Below, one piece after another: positions 18,007 through 28,200 of a DNA stretch of 64,000 nt (the stretch's first letter is position 1; each line of letters opens with the position of its first letter). The translations under genes were made by a program, and so were the position numbers. Below the pieces are notes generated by a model. It was not told the origin of the DNA and made no database searches. It saw nothing but the letters and a program-made list of their open reading frames with translations. Origin of the DNA: Bacteroidia bacterium (GTDB taxonomy: Bacteria > Bacteroidota > Bacteroidia > J057); contig JAWPMV010000001.1 of NCBI GenBank assembly GCA_033391075.1, positions 992,001 through 1,056,000 on the forward strand, given 5' to 3'.

Positions 18007-19053
18007 TTAAGGAACGTGTCTGTCAATGAAATTATCGGAAGTCTGGTTCCAGCGTTTGATCAGGATGCTCCTTTCTTTATTCAGAAAATCATTGGTAGAG
18101 TTGAATTCGTTGACCGCCGCATTGTATTCTGCTACAGCTTTATTGTAGGTGTTCACATCTTCTTCGGTCCGTTCTCCCTGCTTTTTCCCATCGATCACCT
18201 TTTTTATGCGCTGAAAACTGTCTTTTTTTAAGTAAAAATCCGTCACGACAGGAAGTTTCTCTTTTGCTTCTATCACATAGAACTGAAGCATTTGTCTTGA
18301 GATTTCGATCATGCTTTTATCTGCATTATACAGGCGAAAAGTATCCAGCTTGTTCAGGCCTTCTTCAGAATACTTCAGAAGGGCATTTTGGCTTTGAACG
18401 AGAGCATTGAGGTCATTGCTTTTAATAGCCTCCATGACATAACTCTCCTGAATATTGCTTTTAAAGAAAATCAGATAGATTTCATTATAGTATTGATAGA
18501 CTTCTCCAGCGGTAGCCAGGTTTTGATCCGTTTTCGCATTCTTTCCCCTGACCAGATTTACCCGATGATTCTGGGCAAATACATCCTGTTGTTCGGAAAG
18601 CATTTTTGAAGCAATGTCCATTTTGTTATTTGCAGCCTCTTTGGTCAAAATATAAGCTTCCATAAGGTCATAGGACTGTTCGGCAATTTCTTCCATGTCC
18701 ACGATTTTGGCATAATCATCATTGAGTACATGATAAATCAGACTTAAGTAAGAAGAGGCAGAATCTCGCAAACTGGCATCTCCCTCAAAATCTGGCATAG
18801 TCTGGATTCTTTTCTGGACAATGCGGGTGGTTCCCAGAAGTGTCTTTCTTTTGCTTTCAATTACTTTGGCATTTCTTCCATGGGCACTGGCTTTTATATA
18901 GTTCCAAAGTTCTTTATTGAAAGAAGCATATTGTTCTGAGATATGGGTCATATAAGCCCCGGCATGCTCGAAGGTTTGTGCTTCGACTGAGGGGGGATTC
19001 ATGAAAAAAAGGGTGAAGCTTATTAGCGCATACAGGTAGTAGATTTTCTTCAT
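18007..19053 (-). CDS. LIC11966-like putative surface protein
   Basis: The 348-residue protein has a clear signal peptide (hydrophobic residues 5-18, cleavage near VEAQ). The mature protein is almost all alpha-helical, with long charged helices and no membrane span. Its N-terminal third (AGAYMTHIS, LWNYIKASAHGR, YHVLNDDYAKIVDMEEIAEQSYD) matches my recollection of the LIC11966 surface-protein family, whose function is unknown. It starts only 11 bases after the Prc-like protease gene, so the two are probably cotranscribed. It could be a substrate or partner of that protease. Confidence 0.6.
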   Translation of the reverse strand: MKKIYYLYALISFTLFFMNPPSVEAQTFEHAGAYMTHISEQYASFNKELWNYIKASAHGRNAKVIESKRKTLLGTTRIVQKRIQTMPDFEGDASLRDSASSYLSLIYHVLNDDYAKIVDMEEIAEQSYDLMEAYILTKEAANNKMDIASKMLSEQQDVFAQNHRVNLVRGKNAKTDQNLATAGEVYQYYNEIYLIFFKSNIQESYVMEAIKSNDLNALVQSQNALLKYSEEGLNKLDTFRLYNADKSMIEISRQMLQFYVIEAKEKLPVVTDFYLKKDSFQRIKKVIDGKKQGERTEEDVNTYNKAVAEYNAAVNEFNSTNDFLNKERSILIKRWNQTSDNFIDRHVP

Positions 19054-19064
19054 GGTAAAGATGA

Positions 19065-21125
19065 TTAAGGTTTTTCTTTTTGAATCAGATCACTGAGGAT
19101 GAAATAGGCTTCTTCGATGTACATATCCCGGTGGATCTTATCTTTTTGTTCCTTGTTTAAGTTGATTTTATCCGGCTCCAATTTAAGCAAGGATTCAACA
19201 AATCGATTATTCCGGACAACAAAGGCCTCTGTTTTTTTCTGGGGACTGTTACTTAGCAATTGAAAGACCTCCATTTGTTGGGTCCATGCTTTTTTAAATT
19301 CTTGGGGAGCGAGGATGAAAGACAGGCCTTTATCCTGATAGGCGCGTAGTTTGTCCAGTAAGTTATTGAGTGATCGGAACCCTTCATGGTCGTCAATCCG
19401 ACTTTCACTTTGTCCTTCAAGATAGGCGTAGGGGAGGGAACCTGATTTTTCGTAGAAGGTTTTTTTCTCGATTTTTTTATGGGTTAATGGACTGAGATAG
19501 TCGCGCTCCTTTTGTCCCAATACCTGATCGATAGTAGGTAATACTACATCCGGGGCTACTCCATTTAGTTGATAGCTCTCCCCATTGATTCGGTAGTATT
19601 TCTGAATACTCACTTTGGCCATGCCCAAACCTGAACCTACTACAGGAAGCATGATTTGTCCGGAAGATTTACCAAAACTCTGACTGCCGACTATGACAGC
19701 TCGTTCGTAATCCTGCAGAGCTGAGGCCAGAATTTCAGAAGCAGAAGCACTATGCCCATTGATCAAAACCACCAGGGGACCTTCATAAAAACTTCCCCGA
19801 TTCATGTCTCTGAGTAAGGTGGCATCCTCCTCTCTGGACTCAAAAATTGCCATAGGCCCTCGATCGATAAAAATTCCGGCCAGGTCTATGGCCTCTTTCA
19901 TCGAACCCCCTCCATTGAATCTCAGGTCCAGAATCAGGCCGGAAATTCCTTCCGCCTGAAGTCGCAGGAGCTCTCGGGCAACATCCTCCGCGCAGCCTTT
20001 GGAAATCTCATCTTCGGAATCCATATAAAAGGCTGGTAAATAAATATAGCCTAGCTTCTTATCGCCATCCAGCAAAAAGCTGTTGATGATATTTTCCTCC
20101 AGTTGGAGTATTTCTTTCTGTAAGCTCAATTTTCTGATCTCTCCGTTTTGCTTCTTGATCTTCAAGGCCATCGAGCGAGAACGAGAGTCTTTGAGTTGTT
20201 TGGCAATCTGAGATATGCTCAGGCAATTCAGGTCTAATGGACTGCCTTTGGGATATTCCAATTCGAGAATCTCATCTCCTTTATGTAGGAGTTGGGATTT
20301 CCAGGCTGGTCCCCCAGGGTTTAGTTTGGATACCTGGAGTTGCCCTTGCCGACTTTTCTCGAACTCCAACCCAAAACTGAAGGATTCGGTAGAAAGGGCA
20401 AGGTCCCAAAGTTCTTTTTCGCTTAGAGAAAAATAGGCACTATGAGGATCATAAGAAGCACTTATGGCATCCATAAATTTCCCCAGAAAATAGGCCTCAA
20501 ATCCATTCTCACTTTCCTGAATCTGTTCTATTTCACAACGGGCTCTGCGGATTTCTCTGACCTGGAGTTCAAAATGGTCTTGTCTGAAATCCAGGGAGCG
20601 ACTTCCCATTTCTGATTCCGCGATACTAAAGAGGACCAGGTATTTGAGCCGGTTTTGCCAGGCCAATTTGAGGGAAGTAAAATCAAAGGGGCGATAAGCT
20701 TTTTCTCCGGGCACCCAACTGATGGTATCTTTTGAGCTGTATACAAAGGCTTTCTTTTCCCATTCCTGCATACTCTCATTCAATGCTGTGAGCCGTTGAT
20801 TGAAGAGTCCTTTAAGTTCCTCCAGATAATTGCAGCTATTGTTCTCAATGTCCAGGATCAGAACCTTATTTAGCTTCCTGATTTTCTGTTCATCTTTCTG
20901 GCTCAGGTAAAGGGATCTCGGATCAAGGCCTTCGATAAGGAGCGCACTCAATCTATCCGCCCAGGCCAAATTTTTTTCCGGGGGATCGACGTGATTTTTA
21001 TCCAGAATTTCCAGGAACTCATAGACGATCTGGCAATCACTTTCTGAAACAGGTTCAGGTAAAGGGGAAGCAGAAAGGCTGATATTCAATAAGAATACCT
21101 GCCAGATTAAGAATAAGCAACGCAT
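19065..21125 (-). CDS. Prc/Tsp-like S41 carboxy-terminal processing protease
   Basis: The 686-residue protein has an N-terminal signal sequence and a helical N-terminal region of about 230 residues. A PDZ domain follows (about 245-335; LNPGGPAWKSQLLHKGDEIL). The S41 core (about 350-530) carries the Ser-Lys dyad, with Ser461 in SASASEIL and Lys486 in SFGKSSGQ, at the 25-residue spacing seen in E. coli Prc. Length and layout are close to Prc (682 residues), which trims or degrades periplasmic proteins from their C-termini. The conserved YDPHSAYFS segment at 225-233 belongs to this family. It lies in a minus-strand run with envelope proteins of unknown role. Confidence 0.88.
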   Translation of the reverse strand: MRCLFLIWQVFLLNISLSASPLPEPVSESDCQIVYEFLEILDKNHVDPPEKNLAWADRLSALLIEGLDPRSLYLSQKDEQKIRKLNKVLILDIENNSCNYLEELKGLFNQRLTALNESMQEWEKKAFVYSSKDTISWVPGEKAYRPFDFTSLKLAWQNRLKYLVLFSIAESEMGSRSLDFRQDHFELQVREIRRARCEIEQIQESENGFEAYFLGKFMDAISASYDPHSAYFSLSEKELWDLALSTESFSFGLEFEKSRQGQLQVSKLNPGGPAWKSQLLHKGDEILELEYPKGSPLDLNCLSISQIAKQLKDSRSRSMALKIKKQNGEIRKLSLQKEILQLEENIINSFLLDGDKKLGYIYLPAFYMDSEDEISKGCAEDVARELLRLQAEGISGLILDLRFNGGGSMKEAIDLAGIFIDRGPMAIFESREEDATLLRDMNRGSFYEGPLVVLINGHSASASEILASALQDYERAVIVGSQSFGKSSGQIMLPVVGSGLGMAKVSIQKYYRINGESYQLNGVAPDVVLPTIDQVLGQKERDYLSPLTHKKIEKKTFYEKSGSLPYAYLEGQSESRIDDHEGFRSLNNLLDKLRAYQDKGLSFILAPQEFKKAWTQQMEVFQLLSNSPQKKTEAFVVRNNRFVESLLKLEPDKINLNKEQKDKIHRDMYIEEAYFILSDLIQKEKP

Positions 21126-21173
21126 AGAGAATTATGTGTTGTGGAGCAGCTATTTACAAAATACGGATTTTCG

Positions 21174-21866
21174 CTACTCTACACAATTGCTGGGGATGCC
21201 ATTTAGCAATTGGGACCACCATTGTGAATAGGACTTGCTGAGTAATTTCCCTACTTCAGATCTATCAGCGTAAAGGTCGAAATATTTGGCATTGGTGGTG
21301 GATTTTTGCGCATCGAAGCAAACTTCTGTCTGGGTCATTTTTCCCTCATTTTCCAGATCGATCACTCCGATATTGAAAGAAAGCATCATGATGGGGATGT
21401 ATTCGGTATACATCTTATTGCTGCGGATATAGACCGAACGGTGTTTCCGCATGTCGATGTCAAAGGAATTCAGAACGTAAATCTTTTTCAGTCCATCCAG
21501 ATCAGGAGAGGCATTTGAATATCTCAGGCTCTCAAAATTATAGGAATCGAGGAAGGCGCGTCCCAATGCAGGTTCCGCATTGAGGAAAAATAAAGTGTCA
21601 GCCTTTTGAAGTTTCTGTATTTGTTCCTGTAGCATCCATCCCATGCGAATGATGAATTCCTGTTTCATTTGACCTACCCAGGATCTATCATCATCTATGG
21701 TAAGAAATTGGCTGATCTCTTTATAGAATTCCTCCGAATAGCTGAAATTCTTACTACTGATAAATAAGCCATAATTACTTTTGCTTTTGTCTATTTCCTG
21801 GGCATTGACTTTTGAAATACCTATGCTCAAAAAGACTACTAGCAAACATAGTATAGATCGGTACAT
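21174..21866 (-). CDS. Unknown exported protein
   Basis: I do not recognise this 230-residue protein. It has a good signal peptide (about 22 residues, ending VNAQ) and no later membrane span. The mature part mixes helices and strands, with no repeats or catalytic motif I can name. It ends 48 bases before the Prc-like protease gene on the same strand. Placement suggests an envelope function shared with the protease and the LIC11966-like protein. Confidence 0.55.
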   Translation of the reverse strand: MYRSILCLLVVFLSIGISKVNAQEIDKSKSNYGLFISSKNFSYSEEFYKEISQFLTIDDDRSWVGQMKQEFIIRMGWMLQEQIQKLQKADTLFFLNAEPALGRAFLDSYNFESLRYSNASPDLDGLKKIYVLNSFDIDMRKHRSVYIRSNKMYTEYIPIMMLSFNIGVIDLENEGKMTQTEVCFDAQKSTTNAKYFDLYADRSEVGKLLSKSYSQWWSQLLNGIPSNCVE

Positions 21867-21964
21867 ACAGAAGGGATTAAATGATAGCGAACAATATTCA
21901 CATTATGCTTTCCTGTAAAGAAACGTCAATTGTGAGGGAAAAGGAACCCTTCCAGGAAAAAAAA

Positions 21965-22678
21965 TTAATTATGCTCGACAATCTCTTCCAGGTAAACACG
22001 GCTTTCATCCGGATTGAATTCCTCTCCCGGAGGGCCATCATTTACAATGGTATTGATGTATTTTTTGATCAGGCCGACATTGGGAGCATAAATCTCATAC
22101 TTGAGAGACTTTCGAATTAGGCCATCCACATTTTCCTGCATGACCATTACACAATTTTCGAAGGTTTTTCCCTGAACACTTACTGTGGTATCCACATTGG
22201 CATAATAATATTCCTCTGTGCCTTCAGTATTGAACTGGTTTCCATTCCAACTTATATTGGTGAAGACGGGAAATTTCAGTACAAGGATGCGTTGGTTCTC
22301 TTCTATTCTTTCTGCAAAAAAACTGTCTTCTTCTTCGGCAGGAGTATATTGGAACCAAACCCTGGTAGGTGCAAAATCAAAATCGGTTCCTCTATCGAAA
22401 TCCGATCTTTCCACCTGCAAAAGGGTTACTTCCCGTCCAAGTAGATCCTCCTCTTTCTTGCCATTGATTTCCTTTTTATAATAAGCCTCTGTTGAAGGAT
22501 TGTTGATCCCTGCCGTGGTAAAAGTTGTATCATAGATCACACTGATCCTGAATTTTCCTTCTTCCAGGGGGAAAATAAGTTCTGTATGAGGCAGTATATT
22601 TTCTTTGACCCTTTCACATTGAAGGAAAAAGAGCGCAGAAAAGATTAAGAGCAGGTAAGAAAAACGGATTGATTTCAA
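21965..22678 (-). CDS. Unknown lipoprotein
   Basis: The open frame extends to 22750, but residues before 22678 do not look like a signal peptide. Starting at TTG 22678 gives KSIRFSYLLLIFSALFFLQC, a textbook lipoprotein signal with the lipobox Cys (FLQC). An ATG at 22720 preceded by AGAGGA is the main alternative. The mature protein of about 215 residues is beta-rich and ends with a GLIKKYINTI segment. I cannot assign a family. It is first in the minus-strand run that includes the S41 protease. Confidence 0.6.
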   Translation of the reverse strand: MKSIRFSYLLLIFSALFFLQCERVKENILPHTELIFPLEEGKFRISVIYDTTFTTAGINNPSTEAYYKKEINGKKEEDLLGREVTLLQVERSDFDRGTDFDFAPTRVWFQYTPAEEEDSFFAERIEENQRILVLKFPVFTNISWNGNQFNTEGTEEYYYANVDTTVSVQGKTFENCVMVMQENVDGLIRKSLKYEIYAPNVGLIKKYINTIVNDGPPGEEFNPDESRVYLEEIVEHN

Positions 22679-22902
22679 ATCAGCACAATTAAAAGAATTG
22701 TGATTACAAGTTTGGGACATTCCTCTGAAATCACAAATCAAAAACCACAATTATTCTATGTGGTAAGTCGGGACAGAAAAAGAATTATTTTCATTTTCCC
22801 AAACTCAATATATAAACGTAAAAGAAGGGAAATTCGTGCCTAAGAGGCCATGATAAATAAGGGTAAAAATTTAGGGACAATACAAACCCCTTTTTCGCAG
22901 CT

Positions 22903-22994
22903 GCCATTGCGAGTCCTTATTAAGGACGAAGCAATCTCCTTCGCTCCAGAAACTATTTGAATCAAGGGGATTGCTTCGGTTCCCTCGCAATGAC
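22903..22994. repeat. Structured interspersed repeat, copy A (with a half copy at 23021-23033)
   Basis: The outer arms GCCATTGCGAG and CTCGCAATGAC pair, as do the inner arms GCAATCTCC and GGGGATTGC. Between the left outer and inner arms lies a 15-base palindrome at 22913-22927 (GTCCTTATTAAGGAC). A lone arm, GTCATTGCGTGCC, follows at 23021. A second copy lies at 47549-47650. Together with this element, the gap 22751-23062 contains nothing else I recognise, apart from whatever promoter serves speD. Confidence 0.8.
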
Positions 22995-23062
22995 AAGGGA
23001 CTCTTGGATATACAAACCGTGTCATTGCGTGCCCTAACTTCGGTTGAAGAAATGACTACGAT

Positions 23063-23491
23063 TTGAATGATTTAATTTTACAGGCAAAAAGCATTGCTGA
23101 AAAGGGGGAGATGCTTCCTATATTTGCAGGCATGATCCAGCCCATTGGAAGACATTTGATCGTGGAGTATTATGCCTGTCCGGGAGAAATTCTTGATGAT
23201 ACCCAACTGATAGAAGAATTGATGAAGCAGGCCGCCCTTGCATCCGGAGCTCACATCCGTTCCAGTAATTTTCACAAATTTGATCCTATCGGCGTTTCCG
23301 GAGTGATCATCATACAGGAAAGCCATTTGACCATCCATACCTGGCCGGATCAGGGCTATGCTGCGGTAGATATCTTTACCTGTGGAGATGGGGTAGACCC
23401 CTGGAAGGCCTATGAATCCTTAAAGCTAAGTCTGAAGTGTACAGATTCCCGTACGAAGGAAATGTTTAGAGGGGCAGAAATTCAACAATGA
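23063..23491 (+). CDS. speD: S-adenosylmethionine decarboxylase proenzyme
   Basis: The enzyme decarboxylates S-adenosylmethionine to supply aminopropyl groups for spermidine synthesis. The self-cleavage site is at Glu86-Ser87 in QESHLTIHTWP, with Ser87 becoming the pyruvoyl group. The expected His92 and Cys107 lie 5 and 20 residues later, as in the small bacterial SpeD class. The length of 142 residues fits with a TTG start at 23063. An ATG at 23111 after GGGGG is an alternative giving 126 residues, close to the usual N-terminus before IGRHLIVEYY. It ends 1 base before a convergent gene. No speE is nearby. Confidence 0.9.
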   Translation: MNDLILQAKSIAEKGEMLPIFAGMIQPIGRHLIVEYYACPGEILDDTQLIEELMKQAALASGAHIRSSNFHKFDPIGVSGVIIIQESHLTIHTWPDQGYAAVDIFTCGDGVDPWKAYESLKLSLKCTDSRTKEMFRGAEIQQ

Positions 23492-23492
23492 A

Positions 23493-23996
23493 TTACCGGA
23501 AGACCGTTATAAAATCTGTGTAAATGGAATTATCCGGATTGTCGGTAATTGGGGTTGCCAAATTTCCTTCACGGTCCCACATTTTGATCTGAAAACGGAT
23601 GTCTTCTTCCTGGGCGAGAGGATCCACTACAATGGTAAACGGAATATTTACAGTGATTTCTCCCTGAATAGAAGGTTTTCTAGCATCGGGAGTAAGGTTG
23701 GGAATGCTATATCTTGAAATGGCCTTGTCAGGTGTAAGGCTACTATTTATTCTGGAATCAATGATTTCGAGATTGATATCTGTTGAGTCGAGGGCACCCA
23801 GATTACCATCTCCGTCCTGAAATCGGAACGTAATTTGTATAGGTTGGTCTAAATCAAGAGATTGTACTCGTTTGGGTGTGATGTCAACAAACTCGATTTG
23901 AGGCTCAATAGGAAAAACCGGTTCATTATCGCATCCTGCAAAACTGATCAGGATCAATGCGGAGAGCAGGTATGTGAAAATCTTAGACATCGCCAT
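23493..23996 (-). CDS. Unknown lipoprotein
   Basis: The 167-residue protein has a lipoprotein signal with Cys22 in the lipobox (SFAGC). A second Met at residue 3 is an alternative start. The mature part is beta-rich, with an Asp-rich segment RFQDGDGNLGALDSTD that resembles the calcium-binding loops of extracellular beta-sandwich proteins common in Bacteroidota. No enzyme motif is seen. The family is not known to me by function. It is a single gene between two plus-strand genes. Confidence 0.6.
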   Translation of the reverse strand: MAMSKIFTYLLSALILISFAGCDNEPVFPIEPQIEFVDITPKRVQSLDLDQPIQITFRFQDGDGNLGALDSTDINLEIIDSRINSSLTPDKAISRYSIPNLTPDARKPSIQGEITVNIPFTIVVDPLAQEEDIRFQIKMWDREGNLATPITDNPDNSIYTDFITVFR

Positions 23997-24165
23997 ATTC
24001 TTCTATTAACATAAATTACTCACATCTGTTTTAAATCACAACCCAATCTCAAACAAATCCCTCTGTAGGTAAGGAATTGATAAAAGCTACAATTCTTTTT
24101 CGTCGGCATATTCGGAAATTAGAAAAACAGACTGATACAGACGTTTTTTGGTCAATTTGCACCCT

Positions 24166-25119
24166 ATGACCCTTACTAAGTATATATTACTAATATTTCT
24201 TGTTTTAGTTTATTCCCTAAGGGCAATTGCACAAATAAAGCCTCCAGGTAATACTACTAATTCGGAAAAGCTGGGTATGTCAGAAAGGGTACAAATTGAT
24301 AAAATTAAGGCGCAAAGGCCATTCCTAAAGAGAAAAGGTAGCCGTCCTATGCCTCCAAATCCAGAACTTTTTAAAAGAGGAGAAATCGATTTGGACTTAA
24401 ATGAAGTAGCAGTGCAAAGTCCGGAAGCAGTAGAAGAAGCCAGAAATCTGGTATCCAGTTGGCGAGTGTTGACCCTGGGATTTACGGCTACGGGATATGT
24501 TGGCGATCTTAATTTTGACCGTACATCTGGAGGAAGCGTCACCCAATTCGCTTTACACCCCGGATTTGACCTGAGTTTTCGAAAGGATGCTTCTAAACCT
24601 CTTTTGCCGGTCTTTCGATTGGGCTATGGGAAATATTCTGCCCAGAGTGATGGCATTGATCCGGTGTCCTATGAATACGAGGGGAATCTGAGTGTCATTA
24701 CCCCAAATTCTTATGCAGAAAGCGTACTGATATATGGAGAGATTGGATTGCGATTTTCTCCTTTTCCTAAAAGTTTACGGCTAAAACCTTTTCTGGAAGC
24801 CGGAATCGGAGGCCAAAGTTTTTTCCCGCGCGCTCAGGACGGAATACTCCTTTTTAGAAAAAGATCTACCCGAGCGCCAGATGAACTGGAGTACGGTTCT
24901 TTTATGCTATACTTTCCCTTGTCGGGAGGGATTGATTTCCAATTGAGTACCTCCATCAATCTGCAAATAAGCTATACCCTCAAAACCCTGGGTACGGATT
25001 ATCTCGATAATATTGGAAATCTGGGTACCAAAATTGGTAATGACCAGCTGCATGTATTCCGAATTGGCCTTGGTTTTCGCTTCGAAGATTACAAAAAGGG
25101 ACGTAAGGCTTATCAATAA
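24166..25119 (+). CDS. Unknown envelope protein, probable outer-membrane beta-barrel
   Basis: The frame opens at TTG 24148, but ATG 24166 gives a clean signal peptide of about 23 residues ending IAQ. The mature N-terminal 80 residues are basic and Pro-rich. From about residue 100 the sequence alternates short amphipathic strands with Gly and aromatic residues (LGFTATGYVGDLNFD, LRLKPFLEAGIGGQSFFP) and ends HVFRIGLGFRF, aromatic-ended like an outer-membrane barrel. No pathway can be assigned. It precedes pyruvate carboxylase by 97 bases, but that gene probably has its own promoter. Confidence 0.6.
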   Translation: MTLTKYILLIFLVLVYSLRAIAQIKPPGNTTNSEKLGMSERVQIDKIKAQRPFLKRKGSRPMPPNPELFKRGEIDLDLNEVAVQSPEAVEEARNLVSSWRVLTLGFTATGYVGDLNFDRTSGGSVTQFALHPGFDLSFRKDASKPLLPVFRLGYGKYSAQSDGIDPVSYEYEGNLSVITPNSYAESVLIYGEIGLRFSPFPKSLRLKPFLEAGIGGQSFFPRAQDGILLFRKRSTRAPDELEYGSFMLYFPLSGGIDFQLSTSINLQISYTLKTLGTDYLDNIGNLGTKIGNDQLHVFRIGLGFRFEDYKKGRKAYQ

Positions 25120-25216
25120 TCCTCTTGCAAGCTTTTCAAGATATTTGCGAACTTGGTTTTTACCTTGATCGACGAATTATTACATTCGCGGCTGAACCAA
25201 CCTAACATATGCAATC

Positions 25217-28200
25217 ATGCCCGCTCAAATCAGAAAATTCACCAAGATTTTAGTAGCTAACCGAGGAGAGATTGCTATTCGCGTACTAAGAGCTCTCTCA
25301 GAGCTGAGAATTCAGACTGTTGCGATTTACTCCTATGAGGATCGCTATTCACTACACCGTTATAAGGCGGATGAAGCCTATATGATCGGCGGCAAGGATG
25401 AACCCTTGAAGCCTTATCTGGATATTGATGTTATCATCAATATTGCAAAACGAAAGGGAGTGGAGGCTATTCACCCCGGCTATGGCTTTTTATCGGAAAA
25501 CGTAGAGTTTGCCCGTAAATGTGCAGAAAATGGGATTGTTTTTATTGGTCCCAGACCTGAGGCTATGGATGCTCTCGGTGATAAGGTAGCTGCAAAAGAA
25601 GTTGCCGATGCTGTAGATGTACCCCTTATTCCAGACAGCGATGTAAATCTGGACAAACTTTCTCAGGCTGTTACAGAAGCGGATCGGATCGGATACCCCA
25701 TCATGCTCAAAGCTGCTTTTGGAGGTGGAGGAAGAGGGATGCGTGTAGTAAGATCTGAAGAAGAACTCAGCAAAGCCTTTTTCGAAGCAAAAAATGAAGC
25801 CCTGACAGCATTTGGCAATGATACGGTCTTCATTGAGAAGTTTATTGCCAATCCCAAGCACATCGAAGTACAGATTCTTGGGGACAATTATGGCAATATC
25901 GTTCACTTGTATGAGCGAGATTGTTCGGTCCAAAGGCGCTTCCAGAAGGTGGTCGAAATGGCACCTTCCACTTTGCCACAGGAAACCCGGGAAAAACTCT
26001 ACAAATATGCCCTGGCGATAGCCAGGCATGTCAACTACAACAATGCTGGTACTGTAGAGTTCCTGGTGGATGACGATGGCTCAATCTATTTCATAGAGGT
26101 CAACCCTCGTGTGCAGGTTGAGCATACGGTTACGGAGGAGGTTACGGGCATTGATATTGTCCGTTCGCAAATCCTGATCGCCGCCGGAGCGAAACTGACA
26201 GATCCGCAAATCTATATCCACAAACAGGAAGATGTAAAAGTCAATGGATTTGCAGTGCAGTGTCGAATTACGACAGAAGATCCGGAAGCAGGATTTAAAC
26301 CGGATTATGGAGAGATTATTGCCTATCGTAGTGCTTCTGGCTTTGGGATAAGGCTGGATGCAGGTAATGCCTATGTCGGCTCTCAAATTTCGCCATTTTT
26401 CGACTCCATGCTGGTAAAGATTACCGGTTGGGGCAGGACTTTGAAAGGAGCAACCCAGCGGATAGACAGGGCTTTGCGGGAATTTCGGGTTAGAGGAGTG
26501 AAGACAAATATTGCCTTTCTCCAAAATGTAGTCAGACACCCCAGTTTCCAGGCAGGAGAAGTTACGGTCAACTTTATCAAAGACAATCCTGACCTTCTGC
26601 AAACCTCAACCGGGCTGGACCGGGGTACCAAAACAGTCAAATACCTCGCAAACGTCCTGGTAAATGGAAATCCGGATGTCAAGTATATAGACAAGCGTAA
26701 ACTTTTCCGCGAGCCGATAGTCCCTTCCTTTGACCGGAGAGTGCCTTATCCTAAAGGGAGTAAGGACCTTCTGAACGAAATGGGCAGGGAAAAATTCACT
26801 ACCTGGCTGAAAGGACAGAAAAGTATACAATACACAGATACGACTTTCCGCGATGCCCATCAATCTTTGATGGCCACTCGTATGCGGACCATCGATATGT
26901 TTGCGGTAGCAGAATCTTTCGCCCGCAATCATCCCAATCTCTTTTCTATGGAAGTATGGGGAGGAGCAACTTTTGATGTGTGCATGCGCTTCCTCAAAGA
27001 AAGTCCCTGGGAAAGACTCAGACTTTTTCGCCAGAAAATCCCCAATATTCTGCTTCAAATGCTATTGAGGGGATCAAATGCCGTAGGCTATAAAGCTTAT
27101 CCGGACAATCTGGTAGAGAAATTTATTGAGAAAGCCTGGGAAACGGGTATCGATGTATTTCGAATTTTCGACTCCCTCAATTGGCTGGAAGCCATGAAGG
27201 TGAGTATCAATACGGTAAGAGAAAGAACCGAAGCTTTGGCTGAGGTATGTATATGCTATACCGGTGATATCAGCAATCCGAACCTCAAGAAGTATGATCT
27301 CCAATATTATCTGGACCTCGCAAGGAGTCTGGAGGACGCTGGAGCCCATATCCTGGCCATCAAGGATATGGCAGGCCTTCTCAAACCGAGAGCAGCTGAA
27401 ATCTTGATTACGGAGCTTAAAAAGGCGGTGGATATTCCCATTCATCTGCATACACATGATACTTCTTCCAACCAGTTGACCACTTATTTCAAAGCTGTAG
27501 AAGCGGGAATAGATGTAATTGATCTGGCTATGGCTTCTATGTCGGGACTGACCTCGCAGCCCAATTTCAATTCTTTCGTCGCAATGATGGAAGGACATAA
27601 GCGAGAATTACCGATTGATCTTGAAAGCCTGAATTCCTACTCAACCTATTGGGAGATCATGAGGGAGTATTACTATCCGTTCGAATCCGAATTGCGCGCA
27701 GGTACCGCTGAGGTATATAAGCACGAAATTCCCGGAGGGCAGTATTCAAATCTTCTGCCGCAAGCCAGATCTTTGGGACTGGAAGATAAATTTGAATTGA
27801 TCAAAGACAATTATACCAAGGTCAATCATATGTTTGGAAATATTGTCAAGGTTACGCCTTCTTCCAAAGTTGTGGGAGATATGGCCTTGTTCATGACCTC
27901 CAATGATTTGAGTCCAGAGGATGTATTGGAAAGAGGAGAAGACCTTGCTTTCCCTGAATCGGTAAAAAGCTTTTTCAGAGGAGATTTGGGACAGCCATAT
28001 AAAGGTTTCCCTGAGCGTCTTCAAAAAATTATTCTGGGAGCAGAAGTCCCTTATACCGATAGACCTAATGCTCATTTAGCACCCGTGGACTTTGAGCGGG
28101 AGTTTGAGCAGTTTAAAAAGGAGTATCCGGATGAACGCATGGACTTCCTGGATTTCATTTCTTCCAAACTTTATCCCAAAGTTTTTGACTCTTATTATAC

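Noticed and set aside
25490-26029. Long minus-strand frame opposite pyruvate carboxylase
   Set aside because: Antisense shadow of a strongly coding region; no start signal or known motif. The same holds for frames opposite ahcY, lpxD, hppA and ybbP.
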